From the NCBI GenBank assembly GCA_002049985.1, contig MVCY01000001.1:1-25031 (forward strand): 25,031 nucleotides of DNA, written 5' to 3'. Shown piece by piece: positions 9,401-15,410 of the stretch (positions are counted from its first letter, which is position 1; the number at the start of each line of letters is the position of its first letter). The position numbers were made by a program, and so were the translations under genes. The DNA is from Candidatus Latescibacteria bacterium 4484_181. GTDB lineage: Bacteria; Latescibacterota; MVCY01. The notes below the pieces were generated by a model. The model saw nothing but the letters and a program-made list of their open reading frames with translations, had not been told where the DNA came from and did not search any database.

Positions 9401-9977
9401 TTCTCCTGTCTTCACGATCCCGATGGAACAGATTACAGGCAAAGCAGTTTTTGGGGATAGGGAGTTTAGGAGCGGGGAAGAGGGAATTGTTGTAAATGCA
9501 GACGGAAAAGTTACTTATAGGGACTTCACCAAAGTCCGGCCCCCACTGTGGGACCACATACTTAGTCAGCTTCCTCAGTATGAGATGGCTAAGCAACTCT
9601 TGGTTCCAGCCAAACAGTTTGATACCGGAACAATCTTTAATCCGGACCCGATTATGGACCCCGTTACCGGAGAATACAAGTACCCGATTGAGAGCATTGA
9701 AAAGGTACTCAATTTCATGGGCATTGACAAGAAAACCCTGGACATCAGGGAAGTTTGGGAAGCATTCCTGAAACGGAAGAGCATAGCTTTCGGTAGAGCA
9801 GTAAGTAAGGGAATCTCTAAGGACAACCTATCTTTTGAGGATATCAGGGAAGTTATCAAGACCCTGGACAAAAAAACCTTGAAACAGATAAAGAAAGAAT
9901 TGGAGTTAAAACAGAAAGAGAAAGCTGAAGAGACAAAGGAGCTTCTCAGAATGATTCGGGAAGAAGAGAAAAAATGA
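6474..9977 (+). CDS. Large internal virion / ejection protein (T7 gp16-like position)
   Basis: The 1167-aa product is the largest in the window and occupies the gp16 slot (1318 aa in T7). Residues 1-28 follow the short motif FPDDMSENEMEAAI seen at the N-terminus of many phage internal or polyvalent virion proteins. A helical body follows, with a segment WKDAVLAGSPRWLKNNIMGD near residues 699-718 and KRFLPFYNWYKFMIKY near 870-885, patterns found in large polyvalent phage and prophage proteins. The C-terminal ~60 residues are lysine/glutamate-rich coiled coil. I see no lysozyme or transglycosylase catalytic motif such as T7 gp16 carries. Cell-wall opening may therefore rely on another virion protein or the neighbouring peptidase. 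ATGA overlaps on both sides. Confidence 0.75.
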   Translation: MIVKVGNQRLKFPDDMSENEMEAAIQALPPETPTIRGRLKARKAVEALPPLIVDEVRKEALERQYGYIANEPFSVRTMIGNIPRNTEEIVTSIGSLLAGSAIFACRFGKNFIDDVNEFASQPESTDYSNIFPRTREQIKPATDLGKAIYTDWQALLAGRLPTETAKTPLVKGTQEYMDYLWEKVERQGLGDTIKFFIQDNPIDAMLIGNAMYRATAAGTRLTAEGIRKVVPKGHKVAKAMDQVLSTKRTPLVYEVGMTQEGTPKVVTFPRAYSKDPLTKCLFQESFDSVLDKYPGISKALTEHKAKKLINTLRNAYEDANFEERSLMHKEIFEKLDTLTKEEREIIVPYLEGRAKLLTEPSAKFKAFEGWYRDFYEGVQRDLIERGKLTPEIIQARAYQPLVRATGQTTDQVMAEFGDFKPVYVHHYFPKVYEDKTSIHFAETTGQRFKPSWLKKSKGVEGYSENLSEILPKWASEYVKFKNTEAFIKDFTDKFGIKVNIRDIDYVEGGLKVGDTLYPNHKIVAPDGYLRFYRGKVDFQREVSKRMGNMTFDEAIGEVLNETVTESVSTTKGGAELSKAGKLIEQRVKDALEARGFSIGEAEQMLSRVKAGEAPETVIKIVKEKVVTKRTGTSPEDILKLFQGVQREYVGVAKNQTVYLVPKEAVKELESFATPFAGSQKAQNVVRLIVDKPTQVWKDAVLAGSPRWLKNNIMGDIIFNTAEGVGPLSYSRAFRDIYRDVIPDELLKASFANIMKYNPKLGKTVETTFGRLVAELENTKVVRNIAKVKDKGYTVNTAGEQLFVRALYIAKARPLAKELLKAEGLPRTEVNIMNKLRLIKADPKLFGPIIDEIKTKLPVFNLTSSWERKYIKRFLPFYNWYKFMIKYAAKLPAEHPFLTVGGRGLGALSENQREKAFMLYFPFMIREIEENGIPQRFDNLWPVGEIGKEKATFFNTRGLNPFATIEDVVNLDVLPMFSPVFTIPMEQITGKAVFGDREFRSGEEGIVVNADGKVTYRDFTKVRPPLWDHILSQLPQYEMAKQLLVPAKQFDTGTIFNPDPIMDPVTGEYKYPIESIEKVLNFMGIDKKTLDIREVWEAFLKRKSIAFGRAVSKGISKDNLSFEDIREVIKTLDKKTLKQIKKELELKQKEKAEETKELLRMIREEEKK

Positions 9978-10270
9978 GTTTGAGAGAAAGACAATCTGAG
10001 TTTGCCAGGAAAGTGGGCTTGCTGATTCTCTACATTTATGAGAAAGGCTATGAGGTCACACTGGGTGACGCTTATGCCAGAACCGGGCACAGTGAAAGAA
10101 GCTTTCATTACAGAAGGCTTGCCATTGATCTCAACTTGTTCAAAGATGGAAAGTACCTGACACGAACCGCAGACCATTATCCCTTTGGCAAATTCTGGGA
10201 ATCTATAGGAGGTTCCTGGGGTGGCCGCTGGGGTGATGGAAACCACTACTCTTACGGAGAAGGACGGTGA
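9974..10270 (+). CDS. Endolysin, M15-type (D,D- or L-alanyl-D-glutamate) metallopeptidase
   Basis: The 98-aa product keeps the zinc-site pattern of M15 peptidases: H45 and D52 in SFHYRRLAIDLNLF (HxxxxxxD), and D88xxH91 in GRWGDGNHYS, after the aromatic WESIGGSWGG stretch. The N-terminus (LRERQSEFARKVGLLILYIYEKGYEVTLGDAY) is the usual lead-in of small phage carboxypeptidase-like endolysins, which cut peptide cross-bridges of peptidoglycan. It is somewhat short because the loop between DAY and the first histidine is trimmed to about 12 residues. ATG overlaps the ejection gene stop, and the stop TGA overlaps the tail-fibre GTG (GTGA). No holin is adjacent; a small membrane protein at 20536-20721 is the only candidate in view. 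Confidence 0.85.
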   Translation: MSLRERQSEFARKVGLLILYIYEKGYEVTLGDAYARTGHSERSFHYRRLAIDLNLFKDGKYLTRTADHYPFGKFWESIGGSWGGRWGDGNHYSYGEGR

Positions 10271-11412
10271 CAGTATCCGCAGAAACCAATAAAGTCACTT
10301 ATGATTGTGACGGCGAACAAACAGAGTTCTCATTCAATTTTAAGGTCTTCAAGAAGACTGACCTCAAAGTTGTTGTTGCAGATTCTGCCGGAAATGAGAC
10401 AGTCTTGGCCTTAACAACTGACTACACTGTTTCCGGAAACCTGAGCGATGGAGGTAAGATAACAACTGTTGCTACTTGGCCGTCCGGATATACGATCACA
10501 ATTACCCTGGACATGGACTTTGATCAGCCGACTGACCTGATCTATGGGGGCTCTTACTCCTCTGAGGCTGTTGAGACCATGGTGGATCGTGCAGTCAAAA
10601 TGATCCAGCAACTTGTTGTGGCCTCCAACAGGTCAATTCTCCTGAAAATATCTTCGGCACTCTCAGGCCTGGAACTTCCTGATCCCGAAACCGGCAAATG
10701 GTTATACTCCCCTGATGGGGAAACCCTCCAATGGGCCTCCACGGCAGACCCAGACACTTTGGCTGTGTCGGATTTTGTCAAGACACTCCTGGATGATGCT
10801 ACGGCCTCCGCTTTCCTTACAACCCTGGGATTTTCCGCTTTCGTCAAAACCCTCCTGGATGATGAAGATGCTGCCACTTTCCTCACGACCCTGGGAATAG
10901 ACACGGACTTGCTAACCTTTGCCCTGCCTGCTAACACAACCATCTCGGCATTCATCAGGACTCTTCTGGATGATGCCAATGCTGCTGCCGCCCGCACCAC
11001 TTTGGGTTGCCCGACTGATCCTGCTGCTGAAACTGCCGGTCTAAGGACATTGGGGACCGGAGCGCAACAGGCCATGCCCGGAAATTTTGCGAGTGCAAAT
11101 GCTATCATAAAAGCCTGGATATCCTTCAATGGCACAGGCACCATCGCAATCCTCAGTAGTTTTAACGTGGCATCTATAACAGACAATGGAACAGGTGACT
11201 ACACGGTTACCTGGGATACTGACTTTGCAAACGCTAACTATTGTGCTACAGGAATGACAGGAGATGAAAGTGGGGATCAGAGGGCCGCCCAAGTATTCAT
11301 CCAGGCTTGTGCTGCCGGAAGCCTTCGTATAAGGACCAAACAAGATACTGGGAACGACATTAACAGTCATGACTACAATCGAATCAATGTGATGGCGATA
11401 GGAGCACAGTAA
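10267..11412 (+). CDS. Tail fibre protein (T7 gp17 N-terminal-like)
   Basis: The 381-aa product starts at GTG 10267, overlapping the endolysin stop. Residues 1-~120 match the T7 gp17-type virion-attachment domain pattern: early FSFNFKVF, then LTTDYTVSG, DGGKITT and the DQPTDLIYGGSYSSEAVETMVDRAVKM region. Next come three copies of the fibre repeat FVKTLLDDxxAxxFLTTLG (about residues 170-247). The C-terminal ~100 residues (from AWISFNGTGTI to NVMAIGAQ) form a small beta-rich tip domain with a SFNVASITDNGTGDYTV core common to many phage fibres and likely receptor-facing. Attachment to the gp11/gp12-like tail is inferred from the N-terminal domain. The stop overlaps the next ATG (TAATG). Confidence 0.88.
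   Translation: MTVSAETNKVTYDCDGEQTEFSFNFKVFKKTDLKVVVADSAGNETVLALTTDYTVSGNLSDGGKITTVATWPSGYTITITLDMDFDQPTDLIYGGSYSSEAVETMVDRAVKMIQQLVVASNRSILLKISSALSGLELPDPETGKWLYSPDGETLQWASTADPDTLAVSDFVKTLLDDATASAFLTTLGFSAFVKTLLDDEDAATFLTTLGIDTDLLTFALPANTTISAFIRTLLDDANAAAARTTLGCPTDPAAETAGLRTLGTGAQQAMPGNFASANAIIKAWISFNGTGTIAILSSFNVASITDNGTGDYTVTWDTDFANANYCATGMTGDESGDQRAAQVFIQACAAGSLRIRTKQDTGNDINSHDYNRINVMAIGAQ
10774..11007 (+). repeat. Three copies of tail-fibre repeat FxKTLLDDxxAxxFLTTLG
   Basis: Units start at 10774, 10840 and 10951 and encode FVKTLLDDATASAFLTTLG, FVKTLLDDEDAATFLTTLG and FIRTLLDDANAAAARTTLG. Copies 1 and 2 are nearly adjacent; copy 3 follows an 18-residue spacer. This short helical repeat is common in phage fibres and its copy number often varies between relatives by recombination. 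Confidence 0.85.
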
Positions 11413-11657
11413 TGAAGGTCAGAGTCTTATATAATCCGGATAAGACAGTTAGTATCATTTACCCTGTACCCGCCTCAAGAAGGTCCAAAGAGACAGAAGA
11501 GGAGTGGTTAAGCAGAGTTTTTGTCAAGGCCAACCCACAGGAGCTTCCTTTTGAGGATATGGATGCTTCTGAGTTACCTGAAACAAGAGAGAAAAGGAAC
11601 TTGTGGCGGGGGGAAAAGGGAAAGAAAATCTGGATTGAGAAGGCTGCTACTCAGTAA
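11412..11657 (+). CDS. Small hypothetical protein downstream of the tail fibre (81 aa)
   Basis: The ATG overlaps the tail-fibre stop (TAATG). The product begins MKVRVLYNPDKTVSIIYPVP, then SKETEEEWLSRVF, FEDMDASELPETREKRNLW and GEKGKKIWI. I recognise this as a small protein often found next to tail-fibre genes, function unknown; it may be a fibre-assembly helper or a small binding protein. It is charged and lacks signal peptide or membrane segments. It is the last + strand gene: its final 7 bases overlap the end of the convergent DNA polymerase gene, with no terminator hairpin visible between them. Confidence 0.8.
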   Translation: MKVRVLYNPDKTVSIIYPVPASRRSKETEEEWLSRVFVKANPQELPFEDMDASELPETREKRNLWRGEKGKKIWIEKAATQ

Positions 11658-13597
11658 TCTTTCATGCTGCCCCAACGCTTACCTATCTCAAAATCTACCG
11701 CAACAGGGGCCAAGAATGTGGAGGGAACAGAGGCGCACATTATCTCTTCAATAATCGGCAGGGCAACACTCACCATCTCTTCCGGCATTTCCCAAAGAAT
11801 TTCGTCATGGATTTGTAAAAGCGGTTTGATTCCCAAATCCGGATAAACAGGCACAAGCCTCCCCATTGCCTCTTTAATAATACCCTGAGCCCCCATCTGT
11901 ATTGGGGCATTTCCAGCCTGACGCTCAGCCTCCATCCGTATCCACTTGTTTGTTGATCGTATCCCAGGAACATATCTGCGGCGCCCCCACATATCTTTGA
12001 CGTACCCGTAGCGTTTAGCAAATTCACCATTCCGTTTCATGTAGTCTGCTACCCCGGAGTAGATTCGGAACCAGGCCTTGATCTTATCTTCACATTCCTG
12101 AAGAGTCCAGTCCACACCATCAGCGGCAAGCTCTCTTTGTAGGCCCTCAGCCGTGATCATGTAAAGAATGCCAAAGCCCACCCGCTTGGCAGGATACCTA
12201 TGCTTTTTGGCATCTACCTTGTCTGTTGGAATCCCAAACATATCACTGGCAGTCTGAGTGTGGATATCTCCTCCGGACCAGAATATCTCTAACATTCTCC
12301 CATCTGCGCTCTCACTCGCTACAACCTTCATCTCTATTGCGGAGTAGTCTCCGGAAACCAAGACATATCCGGGAGCAGCAATAAAGCAATCCCGGATTCG
12401 TCTCCCCTCTTCGGACCGGACAGGCTGAGCCATCAGATTTGGGGAAGCCGAACTCAGGCGGCCGGTAGAAGTCCGGGTGACTTTCAAGTGGGTGTGAATC
12501 CTTCCATCTTCCTTAACAAGTTTCGGGATGGCGTCGGCATATGTGGATTTCAGTTTCTGGTATCCCCGCCAATCCATGATATCTTTGACAACCGGATGTA
12601 GGCCCACATATCTCTTGAGCACTTCTGCTGCTGTGGACTTCTGCTTTCCACCCTTTTTGGCCTTATGCTTTCCCCCTTTGAGGTGCAACTCCAGTTTGTC
12701 ATAGATCAGGGTTGCCATTTGTTGGGAACTCCCGGGATTGACAACCTTGTTATCCAGCAACTTCCCAACCTGAAGTTGAATCCTTCCCTGAATCTGATCC
12801 ATCTTTGTCTGGAAATATTGAGAGAGTTCGGCAAACTTTTCTTGGTCAATCAATATCCCGTTCTTCATCATGTTTATGACCATGGGAAGCATTCTCATAT
12901 CTCGCCAGAAAGTGCCCTCAAGGCCCTGGGATTGAATCCTCTCCCACAGGATGGGGTAGATACGTATTGTGGCGTCTGCGTCCCGTGCAGCGTAAAATAC
13001 GGCGTCCTCGTGAGGGATGTCACATAGCTCTCCGGCACGAAGAGGACCGAGACGTTCTTCCACAATCTCTTTGCCCTCACTAATTGTTTTCCACTTGAGA
13101 GCAAAGTCTTTTCCGGCCTTCAAAATTCTCAGGGCTTTCCTCTGAATGTTCTGGGGTTGCCGGACTTTGGGTTCACCTTTTGCCCATTCCAAAACTGGAG
13201 CAGGCTTGGGCCAAGGCTGAGAGACAATTTGCAAGAGATAGTCCAGGGCAAGCTCTTCTGTTTTAGCCTCAACCATATCCTTGTAGTCAGTCATAATCAT
13301 ACCGCAATGGCGGTAGGCAAGTTGTTTGAGAGCTTGGGGCTCATCCTGGAGGAGGTAAGCCATTACCATTGTGTCTGCTATCTTGGCAGGATAGACACCC
13401 ATCTGAGCCAGAACAGGAAGATCATAGAGGGCATTATGGAGAACTGTAAGAGTTTCCGGCTCCTGGAGTTGCTCATTGAAAGCAGTCAGGGCCTGGACTT
13501 GGTCTGCCCTGATAACAGTTGCAGTTCCAGGCTGAGAGGAGAAAGAGAGGCAGAAAGGTTTGTCTCTGGCCCACTCAGTATCAACGGCTATCAACAT
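11651..13597 (-). CDS. Family A DNA polymerase with 3'-5' exonuclease domain
   Basis: Numbered from the in-frame TTG at 13654 (667 residues), the proofreading motifs are Exo I D25-x-E27 (AVDTEWA), Exo II in LHNALYDLP (D78) and Exo III YAARD (Y221, D225). The polymerase motifs are A SGDYSAIE (D436), B RYPAKRVGFGILYM (R486, K490, F494, Y498) and C QIHDE (H616-E618). There is no 5'-3' exonuclease domain. F494 aligns with E. coli Pol I F762; the usual Gly after the motif B Tyr is Met499. I choose ATG 13597 (648 aa, MLIAVDTEW) because phage polymerases usually begin just before Exo I and a TTG start would overlap the upstream 47-aa gene, but its ribosome binding site is weak. It is last in the leftward operon. 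Confidence 0.93.
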   Translation of the reverse strand: MLIAVDTEWARDKPFCLSFSSQPGTATVIRADQVQALTAFNEQLQEPETLTVLHNALYDLPVLAQMGVYPAKIADTMVMAYLLQDEPQALKQLAYRHCGMIMTDYKDMVEAKTEELALDYLLQIVSQPWPKPAPVLEWAKGEPKVRQPQNIQRKALRILKAGKDFALKWKTISEGKEIVEERLGPLRAGELCDIPHEDAVFYAARDADATIRIYPILWERIQSQGLEGTFWRDMRMLPMVINMMKNGILIDQEKFAELSQYFQTKMDQIQGRIQLQVGKLLDNKVVNPGSSQQMATLIYDKLELHLKGGKHKAKKGGKQKSTAAEVLKRYVGLHPVVKDIMDWRGYQKLKSTYADAIPKLVKEDGRIHTHLKVTRTSTGRLSSASPNLMAQPVRSEEGRRIRDCFIAAPGYVLVSGDYSAIEMKVVASESADGRMLEIFWSGGDIHTQTASDMFGIPTDKVDAKKHRYPAKRVGFGILYMITAEGLQRELAADGVDWTLQECEDKIKAWFRIYSGVADYMKRNGEFAKRYGYVKDMWGRRRYVPGIRSTNKWIRMEAERQAGNAPIQMGAQGIIKEAMGRLVPVYPDLGIKPLLQIHDEILWEMPEEMVSVALPIIEEIMCASVPSTFLAPVAVDFEIGKRWGSMKDY

Positions 13598-13631
13598 CGT
13601 TCTATTACCAAGAGACAGCTCATGCAATCCC

Positions 13632-13775
13632 TTATAAACAAACCCATGTAGCAACTGTTTTCCAGTAATTTATTTTCTTTTTTAGGGTTGGTGCACAGGC
13701 AACAACTCCGTTGTTTTTGATAACAAAACCTGCGCAAAGATAATGTCTTTCAATTCTGTATAGACCATCTTTCAT
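13632..13775 (-). CDS. Small hypothetical protein (47 aa) upstream of DNA polymerase
   Basis: ATG at 13775-13773 overlaps the stop of the 125-aa gene upstream (ATGA), and the frame ends with TAA at 13634-13632. The product begins MKDGLYRIERHYLCAGFVIK and continues NNGVVACAPTLKKKINYW and KTVATWVCL. The pattern of a basic start, a beta-hairpin with NNGVV, then APxL(K/R)xxxxYW is one I associate with tiny phage proteins of unknown function placed near polymerases. The gene fills an otherwise empty 120-bp gap with the same coupled spacing as its neighbours. It ends 35 bases before the preferred polymerase ATG. Confidence 0.7.
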   Translation of the reverse strand: MKDGLYRIERHYLCAGFVIKNNGVVACAPTLKKKINYWKTVATWVCL

Positions 13776-14149
13776 GACTTTTCCGCAAAAACGATATTTT
13801 CGGCACCTACTACTTGAACAGTTCCGTCATCAAACTCTATAACTGCTACTGGGCCTGCCTCGTCTCTATCAGACCAATCAAAGAACCCGTGGATGAGGCA
13901 ACTCCTTTTCTCTTCCCTCCACCCCTTTTCTGTTTCGTAAGCTTTTGTGTACCCTTTACGTGGTTTCCCGTAGTCCGTCTCTTTCTCATCAGCCAATGCT
14001 AATACTACCTTCTGGTGGCATTCCCCTTCCTCAATGGCCTTCTCCTTGGTGGTCCAAGCCCCCCGTATGCCATTATACAGGCTGTAGAACCTGTATAGGG
14101 TGCAGCTGCAGCACACATCATCAAATGTCTCAAGGTTATACATTTTCAT
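13772..14149 (-). CDS. Hypothetical protein (125 aa)
   Basis: I start at ATG 14149 (MKMYNLETFDDVCCSCTLY) because AGGTGA lies five bases upstream; the longer frame would overlap the preceding gene. The N-terminal part has a clustered Cys pair (CCSC) and aromatic residues; the middle is charged (YGKPRKGYTKAYETEKGWREEKRS), and the C-terminus is a predicted small beta-barrel-like segment, PVAVIEFDDGTVQVVGAENIVF, of the SH3-like kind seen in many small phage proteins. No catalytic motif recognised. The function is unknown. It is coupled to the downstream 47-aa gene by ATGA overlap. Confidence 0.7.
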   Translation of the reverse strand: MKMYNLETFDDVCCSCTLYRFYSLYNGIRGAWTTKEKAIEEGECHQKVVLALADEKETDYGKPRKGYTKAYETEKGWREEKRSCLIHGFFDWSDRDEAGPVAVIEFDDGTVQVVGAENIVFAEKS

Positions 14150-14154
14150 CCTTT

Positions 14155-14340
14155 TCACCTCAATTTGTCTTGTCTGGCCTTTTCTTTTGCAGCCCACGTA
14201 AGCAATTGATCTGCAAACAGAGGATCAGTTGTCCTTATTCGTTCACTGTAAGCAATCATTGCATCTTGTGAGGCACGTGCAAACATATCATACCTATCTT
14301 TGGCTCTTGGTTTTAAAACGAAATACTTCATTTCCAACAT
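14155..14340 (-). CDS. Hypothetical protein (61 aa)
   Basis: ATG 14340 lies eight bases after AGGGGG, a strong ribosome binding site. The product MLEMKYFVLKPRAKDRYDMF... is basic and helical, with RASQDAMIAYSERIRTTDPL and a C-terminal helix ending AKEKARQDKLR. The N-terminal KYFVLKPRAKDRYDMFARAS pattern is seen in small phage proteins of unknown function. It fits between its neighbours with 5- and 22-base gaps. No other function can be assigned. Confidence 0.65.
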   Translation of the reverse strand: MLEMKYFVLKPRAKDRYDMFARASQDAMIAYSERIRTTDPLFADQLLTWAAKEKARQDKLR

Positions 14341-14362
14341 CTATCATACCCCCTTTCTCATC

Positions 14363-14578
14363 TCAGTAAACTTTATACTTGCCATCTGCTCTTGGAAAGA
14401 CGTTGATTAAGTTCTTATCGGCTCCTTTAAGCTTATGATGATCTTCAGGGCCACGAAATATTATGCACTCACTTGGTTGAATGCCATGTAACTGCATAAG
14501 TCTTGAGGCAGATATATAGTGTTGGTCTCCATCAGTTCTTGATGTTATGTATCCTGGTCTTACTATGTACTTTATCAT
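14363..14578 (-). CDS. Hypothetical protein (71 aa)
   Basis: ATG 14578 overlaps the stop of the uracil-DNA glycosylase gene (ATGA). The product begins MIKYIVRPGYITSRTDGDQH and contains HYISASRLMQLHGI, ECIIF and a C-terminal FPRADGKYKVY. This is a recognisable small conserved phage protein with no known function; the pattern of short strands and one helix suggests a compact alpha/beta fold. Coupling to the glycosylase suggests co-expression but not necessarily shared function. Confidence 0.75.
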   Translation of the reverse strand: MIKYIVRPGYITSRTDGDQHYISASRLMQLHGIQPSECIIFRGPEDHHKLKGADKNLINVFPRADGKYKVY

Positions 14579-15177
14579 AAGGCCTCCTCATATTTTTCCT
14601 TTCCGGCAAACTCATCCACTACCGGATAAGGGCTAACTTTCCCTTTGACCACATTCCCTGCTGTAGTCATATCACCCAAAAACAGGATCATCTTACTTGG
14701 GTCATGTAATCCTGCTGCTGGGTGATAAACCGGAATGTGAATGAAACTCAGCCCCTGGAAAAATGCCGGGCGGGGAATCCCATGCTCTAACTCTATACTG
14801 AACTTGGGACCTGCTAATACCTGACCAGCTATTTTCCCGACAGTGATAACCCACTGAGGTTGTACCTCCTGGAGTTTGGGGATAAGGTGAGCCTCAACAC
14901 AGTTCTTGATTTCCTGCGTTTTGGGGTCACGGTTCCCTGGTGGGTGGCACAGGCACACATTAGTAATGTAAACCCCAAACCGGGGAAGACCATTCATCCT
15001 CAAAGCATGTCGTAACTCATCCCCACTAACCCCCACAAAGGGCCGTCCGGTTAAGTTTTCTTGAACTCCGGGGGCCTCCCCGATTAGAACAATAGAGGGT
15101 AAGGCATCCCCAAAGAGTTCTCCGTTTACGATCTTCTTCCGGGAGGCTACCAATTCGGGGCAGAGGTTACAGGTCAT
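14575..15177 (-). CDS. Family 4-like uracil-DNA glycosylase with Fe-S cluster
   Basis: The 200-aa product has the motifs of Fe-S uracil-DNA glycosylases: GEAPGVQE (residues 33-40) followed by GRPFVGVSG, TNVCLCHPPGNRDP (72-85), and HPAAGL (152-157) for the leucine loop. Four cysteines, C3, C6, C77 and C93, have the CxxC...Cx15C spacing expected of the 4Fe-4S ligands. Enzymes of this group remove uracil from DNA. In a phage it may remove uracil from viral DNA, or act on host DNA. The ATG overlaps the previous stop (ATGA) with AAGGAAG just upstream. Active-site details vary in this superfamily, so hypoxanthine or other base specificity cannot be excluded. Confidence 0.88.
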   Translation of the reverse strand: MTCNLCPELVASRKKIVNGELFGDALPSIVLIGEAPGVQENLTGRPFVGVSGDELRHALRMNGLPRFGVYITNVCLCHPPGNRDPKTQEIKNCVEAHLIPKLQEVQPQWVITVGKIAGQVLAGPKFSIELEHGIPRPAFFQGLSFIHIPVYHPAAGLHDPSKMILFLGDMTTAGNVVKGKVSPYPVVDEFAGKEKYEEAL

Positions 15178-15410
15178 GCTTCCTTCTCAATTAAAGTGTG
15201 GTAGATATATGACCAAAAAGCATGTCCTTCTGGTGTTAATTCCCGGATAAAAGCCCCCGAAAGTATATCTGCTGGAAGCCTCTCTGATATTCCATCCAGG
15301 GAAGCCACATCCTCTTGCCTTCTGTGATACCTGAACCTGTGTCCGGCTTCGGTATCTATACTGAAGATTGCCCTTTCCAGCCTATCAAAATTTGTTTCTC
15401 TTCTATCCAT
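15174..15410 (-). CDS. Hypothetical protein (78 aa)
   Basis: ATG 15410 overlaps the end of the ERCC4-type nuclease gene by 8 bases, and the stop overlaps the glycosylase ATG. The product is charged, with an N-terminal basic helix (MDRRETNFDRLERAIFS), a middle of HRFRYHRRQEDV, and a C-terminal aromatic stretch GHAFWSYIYHTLIEKEA. I recognise no family. Its position between two DNA-repair genes suggests a role linked to DNA processing, but this is inference only. Confidence 0.65.
   Translation of the reverse strand: MDRRETNFDRLERAIFSIDTEAGHRFRYHRRQEDVASLDGISERLPADILSGAFIRELTPEGHAFWSYIYHTLIEKEA

Noticed and set aside
9575..10246. 223-codon - strand frame opposite the gp16-like gene end and the endolysin
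   Set aside because: Covers the opposite strand of two well-supported genes; the product is Ser/Phe/Leu-rich, as expected for a complement shadow.
10554..11186. 210-codon - strand frame opposite the tail fibre
   Set aside because: Its repeats are the mirror of the fibre repeats; no ribosome binding site.
12880..12930. Lys-rich loop in the polymerase (KGGKHKAKKGGKQK) as a T7-like thioredoxin-binding insertion
   Set aside because: It aligns with the ordinary GKTEKTGKRSTS-type loop of bacterial Pol I and is only a few residues longer, far short of the 76-residue T7 insertion.
13157..13651. 164-codon + strand frame opposite DNA polymerase
   Set aside because: Fully antisense to the conserved exonuclease domain, so it is a shadow frame.
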